Shown here one piece after another: positions 23,240 to 31,602 of a stretch of DNA of 46,439 nucleotides; positions within the stretch are counted from its first letter, which is position 1, and each line of letters opens with the position of its first letter. This stretch comes from an uncultured Clostridium sp. (GTDB lineage Bacteria; Bacillota_I; Bacilli_A; RF39; UBA660): positions 1 through 46,439 of the forward strand of contig CANEGO010000011.1 in assembly GCA_947427095.1 (NCBI GenBank), read 5' to 3'. Under the pieces are notes generated by a model that did not search any database, was not told where the DNA came from, and saw only the letters and a list, made by a program, of their open reading frames with translations. The translations under genes and the position numbers were made by a program.

Positions 23240-25579
23240 ATGCTAAAAAATATTTTTGAAAAGGTTCTTGCAGGAGCTTTTTTGAAGTTTGGAAAGTTAG
23301 ATAATATGGATATACATTTACTTTGTAAAGATATTTTATCTAAATTTAATAATAATTATGGGTGCTTTTTTAGTAGTCTTTTAAATATATGGAGATTTAT
23401 CAAAAAATACTCAGATGGAACTCTTAGTTTAAGAGAAGAATTTACGCTTGATAGTGTTATAGATTATGAATACTTACTTAATAGTGGGGATTATTATGAA
23501 AAAAATCTTGAAAAATATTATCATGAAGGTATAACGCTAAAAGAGATTTTAGAACGTATTTGTGATGACGATATAATAAAAAAGTATTTTGATAATTTAG
23601 ACGTTAATAAGTATTATGAAGAAAAAGAAAGCTTTTTAAAAAAACAAAAAGAAGAACTTTTAAATAATGCCAATGTTTTATTAATTTCAGATGATGAGGA
23701 AGAATATAATAAAATTATAAAATTTGGATTTAAAAAAGTTGATTGGTTTAAGTCTAGTGTGGTTGCAGATAATTATTTTAAAGAAAATAAGAAAACTCTT
23801 AATAAATATCATATTTTAATGAGGGGATCTCAGACATATTTAAACATTAAATATGAATTTGAAGATATATTGAAAGAAAATAGAAATATCGTTAGAAGCG
23901 GATACTCTATATGTCATTTTTCTGATCTTCCAGATAAACATTTTTTTGAAAACTTTAGAGATGAATTAACTTGTAATAGGTGGCAAGTTAATTCACCAAA
24001 TTATAATGATATATTAGAGAGTATAGTTACTGTATCAATAATGAAAGAGGTTTTGGGTAAAATAGATAAAAAATATTTAAATGCAAAACCAATTGAAATA
24101 ACTAGTAATCCAAATAAACTTCCATTACCTAGTAAAAAAGAAGATATAAAAATATTATGTTTAAAAGGATATAATGATTTAAATTGTGTTAAAAGTGTTG
24201 CAGATAAGCTTGGACTTAATATAACCTTTAAAGAGAATAATAATTTTGATAGTTATATTAATAGGAATATGGGGGATTATGACATTATATTTGCGCATAA
24301 TTCATGTCATCCAGAAATTTTAAGGTATAAAAAAGAAGCTATAGAACAGTGTAAAGAAACAGGAAGACAGTTGGCTTTATTTATGACTTATGACAGTGTT
24401 GAAACATATTCTTCCGATGAGAATGGAGAATGGGAATTTGGAAAATATGGAAATGAATTAAAATTAAAATATATATTAGTAGATGAGTCATTAAAGGATG
24501 ATGATGTAAAAGAAGGTAGCTTTCACGTAATAAATGGGGAAAATGCGGATAAAAATGTTATGATGGCTACAGTTGAAAGCGCTGTAAATATTTATAATGA
24601 TAGATTAAAACAAATTAATGGTGTAGGAATAAAAGATATTGATTTTAAAACAGCTGATGAATATGATAAGGAATATAAATTACTTAAGGAAAAAGATAAT
24701 GAAAGAATGGAGAAAATTTTAAAACCAATAAAAGATATGAATAATATGTTAAGTACCATTGATAGTTATTTAGTATATAAAAATTGGTTAGATGAAGAAG
24801 ATACTAACTTTAAGATAAATAAAGGAAAAGATGGACTTATTATAATAGAAGAAATTGCTTTAGGAAAACCAGTTGCAAGGTTAGCTACTATAGATAAGAA
24901 TAATGATACATTTAGGGATTTTATATTTAGTTACGAAGATGAAAATCACTCTATTAAAGATAAAAAAAGATATGGTTTTTATACTAGCAAACATAATGAT
25001 GAATTATATGTACCAGAAAAACCGGATGAATATACTTTAAAAAGATTAAATGAGTTTGAAGAAAAGATAAATAAAACGTTGGGACCATTAGATTATAAAG
25101 CTTTTAATATTAAATTAAAAGCCGAAAGAAAGATTTCTGAATTTGATGATTTACATAAATCAGTTTTGGGCTATTTAAAATATAGAGAATATAATTTAAT
25201 TCCAGAAGTATTCTCTAATTTTAAAATATCACAAAGTACTAATGGTATAAGAATTGCTATAATGCAAGGTGAAAGATGTATCGCTGCGCTAACATTTAAA
25301 AATAATTATGACGGAAAAGAAAGAACGATTATGATTGAACAAATTAATAAAAAGGGATTTTTATCAAAGCCTCAATTGGTTGGTTGTGTAGTAGGTAATA
25401 ATAGTAATATTAGTAAGCCAACCGATAAGCAATTAATTATAATAAACAAGGTAAAAGAAATAATTGAAAATCAAATATCTCCTGCTAATAAAAAAGCTTC
25501 ATTATTATATGAAGATTCAGAATTAGGAAATTATTCTACTACTTTCGGTGGCAAAAAATATACTAAAAAAATTTATTAA
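23240..25579 (+). CDS. Large orphan protein, 779 residues, function unknown
   Basis: The gene is read alone behind GGAGGTTTTGT and a TATAAT box, and ends at a terminator. I recognise no family. It appears soluble, with no signal or membrane segment. Two stretches look like alpha/beta (Rossmann or receiver-like) units: NANVLLISDDEEEYNKIIKF near 145 and DIKILCLKGYNDLNCVKSVA near 295, the second followed by DYDIIFAHNSCHPE. A coiled charged region lies near 455-515, and the last 250 residues hold a repeated beta-rich pattern (two segments resembling each other: GLIIIEEIALGKPVARLATI and GIRIAIMQGERCIAALTF). It could be an intracellular sensor or scaffold, but that is a guess. Confidence 0.6.
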   Translation: MLKNIFEKVLAGAFLKFGKLDNMDIHLLCKDILSKFNNNYGCFFSSLLNIWRFIKKYSDGTLSLREEFTLDSVIDYEYLLNSGDYYEKNLEKYYHEGITLKEILERICDDDIIKKYFDNLDVNKYYEEKESFLKKQKEELLNNANVLLISDDEEEYNKIIKFGFKKVDWFKSSVVADNYFKENKKTLNKYHILMRGSQTYLNIKYEFEDILKENRNIVRSGYSICHFSDLPDKHFFENFRDELTCNRWQVNSPNYNDILESIVTVSIMKEVLGKIDKKYLNAKPIEITSNPNKLPLPSKKEDIKILCLKGYNDLNCVKSVADKLGLNITFKENNNFDSYINRNMGDYDIIFAHNSCHPEILRYKKEAIEQCKETGRQLALFMTYDSVETYSSDENGEWEFGKYGNELKLKYILVDESLKDDDVKEGSFHVINGENADKNVMMATVESAVNIYNDRLKQINGVGIKDIDFKTADEYDKEYKLLKEKDNERMEKILKPIKDMNNMLSTIDSYLVYKNWLDEEDTNFKINKGKDGLIIIEEIALGKPVARLATIDKNNDTFRDFIFSYEDENHSIKDKKRYGFYTSKHNDELYVPEKPDEYTLKRLNEFEEKINKTLGPLDYKAFNIKLKAERKISEFDDLHKSVLGYLKYREYNLIPEVFSNFKISQSTNGIRIAIMQGERCIAALTFKNNYDGKERTIMIEQINKKGFLSKPQLVGCVVGNNSNISKPTDKQLIIINKVKEIIENQISPANKKASLLYEDSELGNYSTTFGGKKYTKKIY

Positions 25580-25617
25580 TTAAATACAAAACCATATAAT
25601 TTATATAAAAAGAGTAT

Positions 25618-25653
25618 AAACAAGAAATAATTTATTTTACTTCTTGTTTTTTT
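25618..25653 (+). terminator. Terminator shared by converging genes
   Basis: AAACAAGAA (25618-25626) pairs with TTCTTGTTT (25641-25649) and is followed by more T. It ends the 779-residue gene and includes the last codons of the lysR gene on the other strand. Confidence 0.75.
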
Positions 25654-26531
25654 GTTATTATTTTAATCATTTCTTTAGTCGCAAAACTAGGTAAGTTTTT
25701 ATTTGAATAGGCAATACCAATACTCCTTTTTGGTATTTTTTCTTTTAGTTTAATTTCGAATAATTCTCCATTTTTTAATTCTTCTTCAATGTAATTTCTT
25801 GTTAAATAACCAATACCTAAACCAATTTTAGTAAATTCGGTTACTAACCCGTAACTTGCAAGCTCCATGCTTGGATTTAATATAGTATTATTTTCTTTTG
25901 TAAAGCTATCTAAAAACATTCTTGTATTTGATTCTTTAGCTTGTAATATTAGAGGATAATTATTTAGCTTTTCTAAACTTATTTCTTTGTTTTTTAAATA
26001 AGTATATTTTTTATTTGCGGCAAATACATCTTGAATATCCTTACATTTAAAGATGGTGATGTCACTTGTGCTTTTATAAGGGAGATTTAAAATAACTAAG
26101 TCAAGTAACCCGTTTCTTAGTTTTTCGAACAATACCTTGGTAATGTTTGTATCTATCTTAATTTCAATACGTGGATGAAGGTCATGAAATTTTTCTAGAA
26201 ACGGTGTTAGAAAATATTTTGTGAGAGTTGTTGATACTCCAATTTTAATCGTTCCGGTTTCTAAATTTATTAAATCATTGAACTTATTTTCAGCATTATT
26301 AATATATTCTAAAGCTATTTTAATGTAGTTATAAAACTCTTTTCCTTCTTCCGTTAAAATAACTCCTTTTTTTGTTCTGTTAAATAGTTTACCACCTAGA
26401 TTGTTTTCTAGGTTTTTAATTGCTTTACTAACTGCGGGCTGACTTATAAATAGTTCTTCAGCGGCTTTAGTGATATTTTTTTTATTTGCAACCGTGTAAA
26501 AAATTCTATATAGTTCAAAATTAATATTCAT
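25632..26531 (-). CDS. LysR family transcriptional regulator
   Basis: Encodes 299 residues, standard length. The N-terminal helix-turn-helix is evident (YRIFYTVANKKNITKAAEELF then SQPAVSKAIKNLE) followed by the effector-binding domain (TIKIGVSTTLTKYFLTPFLEKF). GGAGGTTATC precedes the start on the minus strand. It is divergent from coaE, and a palindromic T-N11-A-type site lies in its own untranslated leader. The likely targets are itself and the CoA operon. The effector is unknown. Confidence 0.92.
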   Translation of the reverse strand: MNINFELYRIFYTVANKKNITKAAEELFISQPAVSKAIKNLENNLGGKLFNRTKKGVILTEEGKEFYNYIKIALEYINNAENKFNDLINLETGTIKIGVSTTLTKYFLTPFLEKFHDLHPRIEIKIDTNITKVLFEKLRNGLLDLVILNLPYKSTSDITIFKCKDIQDVFAANKKYTYLKNKEISLEKLNNYPLILQAKESNTRMFLDSFTKENNTILNPSMELASYGLVTEFTKIGLGIGYLTRNYIEEELKNGELFEIKLKEKIPKRSIGIAYSNKNLPSFATKEMIKIITKKQEVK

Positions 26532-26542
26532 GATAACCTCCA

Positions 26543-26559
26543 GTTATGTATGACATAAC
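26543..26559. promoter_or_regulatory. LysR-type operator in the divergent lysR/coaE gap
   Basis: GTTATG (26543-26548), five bases and CATAAC (26554-26559) form a perfect palindrome that meets the LysR T-N11-A rule. It lies in the 5' leader of lysR just downstream of that gene's promoter, as expected for autorepression, and about 45 bases upstream of the coaE start point, as expected for activation. Confidence 0.75.
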
Positions 26560-26573
26560 AAATATGTATTTTA

Positions 26574-26602
26574 ATTATACCCTAAACGAATATATAATAC
26601 AA
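26574..26602 (-). promoter_or_regulatory. Overlapping divergent promoters for lysR and coaE
   Basis: On the minus strand TTGTAT (26597-26602), a 17-base spacer and TATAAT (26574-26579) drive lysR. On the plus strand TATAAT at 26593-26598 with a poor -35 (TTTAAT, 26570-26575) would serve coaE. The boxes overlap, so only one polymerase can bind at a time. Confidence 0.7.
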
Positions 26603-26621
26603 GTAGATAGGAGGTAAAAAT

Positions 26622-27197
26622 ATGATTATATGTTTGTGTGGAAGATCTAATTCTGGTAAGGGAACGATAGCAAAAACTTTCACTTGTTTAGATAATAATA
26701 TAATTCATTTAGACATTGATAAGATAGCACACCATGTAAATGATAAAGAAGAAGTAAAAGAAGAATTGGTTGATACTTTTGGCTTACAAGTGTTAGATAA
26801 CGGGAAAATAAACAGAAAGAAACTTGCAAGCATTGTATTTAATGACAAAGATGAAATGAAAAAACTTGAGGCAATTACGTGGAAGCACATGGAAAAAGAA
26901 ATAGATAGTTATATTAGTGATAATAAGGAGAAAATAATTGTTTTAGATTATATTATGCTTCCTAAAACTAAGTATTTTGAAACTTCAGATTTGAAAATAC
27001 TTGTTAAAGCACCTTACGAAGAAAGACTTAAAAGGGCAATCATAAGAGATAACATAACAAAAGAATTATTTGATCAAAGAGAAGGTGCTGCGATTAATTA
27101 CGTAGATGAAGATTTTGATTACGTAATAGATAATGACAAAGCAGATGTAAAAAGAAAGGTGGTAAAAATTTATGAGCAAAGTATTATATCCAGGTAG
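26622..27197 (+). CDS. coaE: Dephospho-CoA kinase
   Basis: Encodes 191 residues. The P-loop GRSNSGKGTIAK is near the N-terminus, DIDKIAHHV and the lid segment VFNDKDEMKKLEAITW follow as in CoaE. It phosphorylates the 3'-hydroxyl of dephospho-CoA, the last step of CoA synthesis. TAGGAGGT precedes ATG. The last 26 bases overlap coaD, which carries out the preceding step, so the two are tightly coupled. Confidence 0.9.
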   Translation: MIICLCGRSNSGKGTIAKTFTCLDNNIIHLDIDKIAHHVNDKEEVKEELVDTFGLQVLDNGKINRKKLASIVFNDKDEMKKLEAITWKHMEKEIDSYISDNKEKIIVLDYIMLPKTKYFETSDLKILVKAPYEERLKRAIIRDNITKELFDQREGAAINYVDEDFDYVIDNDKADVKRKVVKIYEQSIISR

Positions 27198-27672
27198 TTT
27201 CGATCCGATAACAAAGGGGCATATGAACATTATTGACCAAGCATGTGGTTTGTTTGATGAGGTTGTTGTTGGAGTACTTATTAATCCAAATAAAAAGAAC
27301 TCATTTTTTAATCCCGAAGAAAGAGTAGAATTAATAAAAAATATTTATAAGGATAACGGTAAAGTAAAAGTAATTACTGCTAAAGGGGCAGCTGTTGATG
27401 TTGCAATGGAAAATAATTGCTCTGCAATCGTAAGAGGGTTAAGAGGAATTACTGATTTTGATTATGAGATAAGCATGCAACAAGTAAATAAAGAAATAAG
27501 TGATTATAAAGTTAATACAATATGTTTTTTTGCGGATCCTAATTATCAATTTTTATCCTCAAGCATGGTAAAAGAAGTATTTGTGCTTGGTAAAGATATT
27601 TCAAAATACGTAGATGATAGTGTGCAAAAAAAGATGGAGGTGAAAACTTATGGAAGTAAGAACATTAGGTAG
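27172..27672 (+). CDS. coaD: Phosphopantetheine adenylyltransferase
   Basis: Encodes 166 residues. YPGSFDPITKGHMNII holds the T/HxGH ATP site, IVRGLRGITDFDYE the conserved Arg-Gly-Leu-Arg segment and LSSSMVKEVFVLG the SSSxVKE motif specific to this enzyme. It adenylates 4'-phosphopantetheine to dephospho-CoA. It overlaps coaE by 26 bases and the following MBL gene by 23. Confidence 0.95.
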   Translation: MSKVLYPGSFDPITKGHMNIIDQACGLFDEVVVGVLINPNKKNSFFNPEERVELIKNIYKDNGKVKVITAKGAAVDVAMENNCSAIVRGLRGITDFDYEISMQQVNKEISDYKVNTICFFADPNYQFLSSSMVKEVFVLGKDISKYVDDSVQKKMEVKTYGSKNIR

Positions 27673-28471
27673 TGTATCACCATATCCTAAAGATGATAAA
27701 AATGGTGTTAGTTATTTAGTAAAAAGTGGTAACCATAAAATACTTTTGGATAGTGGTGCGGGATCAAGTAGGTTACTTAACATGGAAGAAGATTTGAATG
27801 ATTTAATAATAATTATTAGTCATCTTCACAAAGACCATTACCCTGGTTTGTTAGACATAGGCTATGCTTCTTATGTTAATAAAAATTTAGGATATTTAAA
27901 GGATAAAATAAAGGTTTATATACCGTGTGATGATGAAGTTTTAACTATTGAAAATTATGAAGGAGAAGATGGGTTTAGCTATAGACGGAGTGTAACAAAA
28001 AAACTTCCTGACTATGAATATTTAATTAATTTTGGAGAAGAAAATTATTTAGAATTCATAGATTATAAAAGTATTGATTTAAAGTTAGATGATATAAAAA
28101 TTACATCAGCAAAAAATCCACATCAATTAAGTACTCATAGTATAAAAATAGAGGACTTATCTAGTACCTTAGTTTATTCAGCTGATACTGGATATAAAAA
28201 TAATAGCTTAAAGGCTTTTGCAAAAGATGCAGATTTATTTATATGTGAGTCAACCTTTTTAAAAGGTCAACCAAAAAAAGGAGACAATCATTTATATGCT
28301 TATGAGGCTGGATTAATTGCAAATAGTGCAAATGTAAAAGAGCTTATGCTTACTCATTTTTATCCAGAAATAGATAAACAAAAATATGTTGATGAAGCAG
28401 CAGAGGAATTTAGTGGCCCTATAAGACCGTCAATAGAAGGTGAGGTAATTAAATTAGGAGGTATTAAATGA
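27650..28471 (+). CDS. Metallo-beta-lactamase-fold hydrolase (RNase Z-like branch)
   Basis: Encodes 273 residues. The metal motif is SHLHKDHYPGLLD near residue 60; VYSADTGYKNN and LMLTHFYPEID provide the remaining ligands, and ESTFLKG is typical of the RNase Z/phosphodiesterase-like branch (YhfI-like). The exact substrate is unknown. It sits between coaD and a Nudix-PHP fusion with overlaps on both sides, so it may act on the same CoA- or nucleotide-derived compounds. Confidence 0.75.
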   Translation: MEVRTLGSVSPYPKDDKNGVSYLVKSGNHKILLDSGAGSSRLLNMEEDLNDLIIIISHLHKDHYPGLLDIGYASYVNKNLGYLKDKIKVYIPCDDEVLTIENYEGEDGFSYRRSVTKKLPDYEYLINFGEENYLEFIDYKSIDLKLDDIKITSAKNPHQLSTHSIKIEDLSSTLVYSADTGYKNNSLKAFAKDADLFICESTFLKGQPKKGDNHLYAYEAGLIANSANVKELMLTHFYPEIDKQKYVDEAAEEFSGPIRPSIEGEVIKLGGIK

Positions 28472-29982
28472 TAATAGATTATAATCCAAATAATTTAGAG
28501 GAAAAAGGTGTAGAAGAGTATGTAGAAAAAGTAAGGTTATTAATAAAGAATGATAAAGATGAAATTTTAGTTGCAAACTACGGTGGTGCATATCTTCTTC
28601 CTGGTGGAAAAGTAGATGATAATGAGTTTGTAATGGAAGCCTTAAAAAGAGAGATAAATGAAGAAGTAGGTCTTAATATAGACGAGTCTTTAATTAGCCT
28701 AGTTACTACTTTTAATTATTATCAAAAGGATTATCCAAAAAGAAATGGTAAAGTTTTAAACAGAAAAGTAACCACTCATTATTATAAAACCAATATGAAT
28801 ATAGACCTAAGTAAATATGAAAGAAAACTAACCCAAAAAGAGGTAAAGGGTAATTTTAAATTAGAGTGGATTAAAGAGGAAAATTTAAAAGATGTTATTA
28901 AAAATAATCCTAATATTAAAGACAATTCAAGAGTGAGTTATATGAATGATGAGCTGCTTAAGGTGTTAGATGTATATAATAAAAATCATGAAGAGGAAAA
29001 AAGTAGTTTTGATATAAGTAATAAGGTAACTAAAATGTATTTAAAAAGTGAAGAACAAGAATTTTTAGGTGCGATGAATACACTTAATAGACTTTATAAT
29101 GACACGATAATAGAGCCTTATATAAACAGTGAAAAAATAATTGATTTGCATACTCATACAAATTATTCAGATGGTGATTTATCGCCGGATGAATTAATTA
29201 AATTAGCGATAGATAATAATATTGGAACACTTGGTATTACCGATCATGATACAATTTGCGGTATAAAAGAAATCAATAGAGATGATTCTTTAATCATTGA
29301 CAGTGGTATTAATATAATTAATGGTGTTGAATTATCTGCCAAAACTGCTAAAGGTAGGATGCACATATTAGGTTATGATTTTGATGTTAATGATAAAGAC
29401 TTAAATGATAAGATGAACGAACTAAAAAATAATAGTATATATTCTGTAATGGCAATAATAAATCAGTTAAAAATAGATTATGGTATAGTATTTGATAGTT
29501 TAGATATAAATGAATTATTTAGTAACTTAGGAAATATAGGTAGACCACATGTTGCTAAGTTATTGATAAAATATGGATATGTAAAAGACGTGAAGGAAGC
29601 ATTTAATAAATACTTAACGGATGCTTATAAAAAAACAAAAATATTAAATAAAGGAATATCATGTAAAGAATGTATTAGTTTAATAAAAAATGCCGGTGGT
29701 ATTAGCGTATTAGCTCATCCTAATCAATTGTTATTAAATGATGAAGAGTTAGAAGAAAAAATGAAAGAAATGATATCTGTTGGTTTAGATGGTATTGAAG
29801 TATATCACAGTGGACATTCTAAAGAGGAAACTAAAAAGTATTTAGAAATTGCAAATAAATATAATTTATTAATTTCAGGTGGTTCTGATTATCATGGAAA
29901 AAGTGTTAAACCTGATGTTGATATAGGAAAAACATCAAACGGAAAAATTAAGAGATTATCTTTATTAAGTAAAATTAAATAA
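28468..29982 (+). CDS. Nudix-PHP two-domain hydrolase
   Basis: Encodes 504 residues. Residues about 10-165 form a Nudix domain with an intact box (PGGKVDDNEFVMEALKR then EINEEVGL). After a linker, about 220-500 form a PHP domain of the YciV/TrpH branch: IDLHTHTNYSDGDLSPDE, GITDHDTICG, VLAHPNQLL and GGSDYHGKS supply the metal ligands. YciV-like enzymes dephosphorylate nucleoside 3',5'-bisphosphates and can degrade RNA from the 5' end. Joined to a Nudix pyrophosphatase in a CoA operon, it may cleave CoA or an RNA 5' end and then process the adenosine 3',5'-bisphosphate or RNA. It is the last gene of the operon, with a terminator immediately after. Confidence 0.82.
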   Translation: MIIDYNPNNLEEKGVEEYVEKVRLLIKNDKDEILVANYGGAYLLPGGKVDDNEFVMEALKREINEEVGLNIDESLISLVTTFNYYQKDYPKRNGKVLNRKVTTHYYKTNMNIDLSKYERKLTQKEVKGNFKLEWIKEENLKDVIKNNPNIKDNSRVSYMNDELLKVLDVYNKNHEEEKSSFDISNKVTKMYLKSEEQEFLGAMNTLNRLYNDTIIEPYINSEKIIDLHTHTNYSDGDLSPDELIKLAIDNNIGTLGITDHDTICGIKEINRDDSLIIDSGINIINGVELSAKTAKGRMHILGYDFDVNDKDLNDKMNELKNNSIYSVMAIINQLKIDYGIVFDSLDINELFSNLGNIGRPHVAKLLIKYGYVKDVKEAFNKYLTDAYKKTKILNKGISCKECISLIKNAGGISVLAHPNQLLLNDEELEEKMKEMISVGLDGIEVYHSGHSKEETKKYLEIANKYNLLISGGSDYHGKSVKPDVDIGKTSNGKIKRLSLLSKIK

Positions 29983-30014
29983 AAAAGTGTAATGTTTAAA
30001 GTTGCACTTTTTAA
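29982..30014 (+). terminator. Terminator of the CoA operon
   Basis: AAAAAGTGTAA (29982-29992) pairs with TTGCACTTTTT (30002-30012, one T-G pair). It overlaps the stop codon of the Nudix-PHP gene. Confidence 0.8.
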
Positions 30015-30072
30015 ATTTTATTAAAATCATAAGTTATGTTATAATAAAAAGGTGTTAAAAGGAAGTGGAAAC

Positions 30073-31122
30073 ATGAAAAAAAGAGTAGCCGTTGGTATGA
30101 GTGGTGGTGTTGATTCATCGGTTGCAGCAGTACTACTTCAAAAAGAAGGTTATGAAGTAGTTGGTATAACGTTTAGGTTCACTGAAGATTTTGATGAGAA
30201 AGATGCTGCTTTAGTATGCGAAAAATTAAGAATAGAGCATCACGTAATAGATTACCGAAAAGAATTTAAAGAAAAAGTAATAGATAAATTCATAGATGAT
30301 TATAAACGAGGTATTACTCCTAATCCTTGCGTTATGTGTAATAGATATGTTAAATTAAACTTTCTTTATGAACAAATGATAAAACATAATTGTGATTATA
30401 TGGCAACGGGACATTATGCTAAGGTAATAGATGGTAAATTATATAAAAGTATTGATCAAAATAAAGATCAAACATACTTTTTATGTGAGATGACAAATGA
30501 TCAATTATCAAGAATTTTATTTCCATTAGAAGGAATAGATAAATCAAAAGTAAGAAAAATAGCAGAAGAAAATAATTTAATAAACGCTTTAAAAAAGGAC
30601 TCTACAGACGTATGTTTTATAAATAGTACTTTTAAAGATTATATATCAAATAATATAAAAGATAGTAATGGTGATGTTATTGATGTATCTACTAATAAAA
30701 AAGTAGGTGAGCATAACGGATTATTTCATTATACAATAGGTCAAAGAAGGGGACTTAATATAGGTGGAAATACCGATAGAATGTTTGTTGTAGGAAAGAA
30801 TATAGAAAAAAATATACTATATGTTGCAATTGGTAGTGACACTGATTATCTAACGTCTACCTCTTGCTTACTTGAAGATGCTAACCTTTTTTCTAATGAT
30901 ATAAATTTAACTAATTTAACAGCAAAGTTTAGGTACAGGCAAAATGAAATCTCGGTTAACATAGAATTAATGGATGATAATAGAATATTAGTTAAATATC
31001 CAGAGGGTATAAAATCAGTTACTCCAGGACAAGTATGTGCTATATATAATGGTAACTGTTGCATCGGTGGCGGAGTAATTAAAGAAGTAATGAAAGATGG
31101 TAAAAAGTTATGGTATTTATAA
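30073..31122 (+). CDS. mnmA: tRNA-specific 2-thiouridylase
   Basis: Encodes 350 residues from ATG 30073, after AAAGGAAGTG. The PP-loop GMSGGVDSSVAAVL is at the N-terminus. The two catalytic cysteines are Cys86 in NPCVMCNR and Cys181 in DSTDVCFIN. HYTIGQRRGLNIGG and the C-terminal beta-barrel segment SVTPGQVCAIYNG are standard. It thiolates uridine 34 of tRNA-Lys, -Glu and -Gln. It has its own promoter region and no downstream partner. Confidence 0.95.
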   Translation: MKKRVAVGMSGGVDSSVAAVLLQKEGYEVVGITFRFTEDFDEKDAALVCEKLRIEHHVIDYRKEFKEKVIDKFIDDYKRGITPNPCVMCNRYVKLNFLYEQMIKHNCDYMATGHYAKVIDGKLYKSIDQNKDQTYFLCEMTNDQLSRILFPLEGIDKSKVRKIAEENNLINALKKDSTDVCFINSTFKDYISNNIKDSNGDVIDVSTNKKVGEHNGLFHYTIGQRRGLNIGGNTDRMFVVGKNIEKNILYVAIGSDTDYLTSTSCLLEDANLFSNDINLTNLTAKFRYRQNEISVNIELMDDNRILVKYPEGIKSVTPGQVCAIYNGNCCIGGGVIKEVMKDGKKLWYL

Positions 31123-31273
31123 ATATCATAATTTTTTAATTTGTGAAAATCTTATAAAATCAGATTTTTTATTAATGCACAATTTACTAAAACAATTAAA
31201 TTACTATACAACAATAATTATTTTGTTAAAAAAAGGGTACAAAACTTGATTTTGTATAATTATAAATCTATGT

Positions 31274-31487
31274 TAGTATGCTTTTGGAACGTTTAAATAT
31301 TTGGGTGTCAGCCTCTTTTTTCGATAAGAATAAGGAGGTGATGTTGTATGAAAAACAAAGTCTTTCGTTATATCACCATCATTTTATCTCTTTTATTAGC
31401 AATAATAATCGTAATAAAAAAATGACACCAGTTGAATAACTAGTGTCAAAACCAATTTGGGGTTGACATTCAAATAACGAACGTTCC
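31274..31487 (+). promoter_or_regulatory. Toxin mRNA start and 5'-3' long-distance pairing arms
   Basis: TTGTAT (31252-31257), a 16-base spacer and TAGTAT (31274-31279) would start a transcript near 31285. Two segments near its 5' end, GGAACGTT (31286-31293) and the 15 bases at 31299-31313, pair with AACGTTCC (31480-31487) and the 15 bases at 31461-31475. The second helix is continuous over 15 pairs, including three G-U. Such 5'-3' closure is a known way to keep type I toxin mRNA inactive. Confidence 0.65.
31348..31425 (+). CDS. Candidate type I toxin, 25-residue hydrophobic peptide
   Basis: AAGGAGG with nine-base spacing precedes ATG 31348. The peptide has a basic N-terminus (Met-Lys-Asn-Lys-Val-Phe-Arg), a single Ile/Leu-rich membrane helix and a Lys-Lys end, like Fst-, Ldr- or TxpA-type toxins that insert in the membrane. 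The stop codon forms the first bases of an antisense terminator stem. An antisense RNA overlaps the 3' end, and a long-distance 5'-3' helix encloses the reading frame. No named family is claimed. Confidence 0.65.
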   Translation: MKNKVFRYITIILSLLLAIIIVIKK

Positions 31488-31515
31488 CTTTTATTTTATG
31501 AAGTTTCCTTCATCT
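31416..31515 (-). ncRNA. Candidate antisense antitoxin RNA
   Basis: On the minus strand TTGATT (31545-31550), a 17-base spacer and TAATAT (31522-31527) predict a start near 31515. The RNA runs leftward about 100 bases to a nine-pair hairpin (31423-31431 with 31440-31448) followed by seven U (31416-31422). The stem is perfect, with one G-U, only on this strand; on the plus strand it has a C-A mismatch. It covers the last codons of the peptide gene and the 3' arm of the mRNA helix. A 5' hairpin has a GAAA loop. Confidence 0.65.
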
Positions 31516-31602
31516 ACATACATATTAACATAACTTAGTTTAATAATCAATTAATTTATTATAGATTTGTAGTATAATTGTATTAAAAGTAGGAGGCTTT
31601 TT

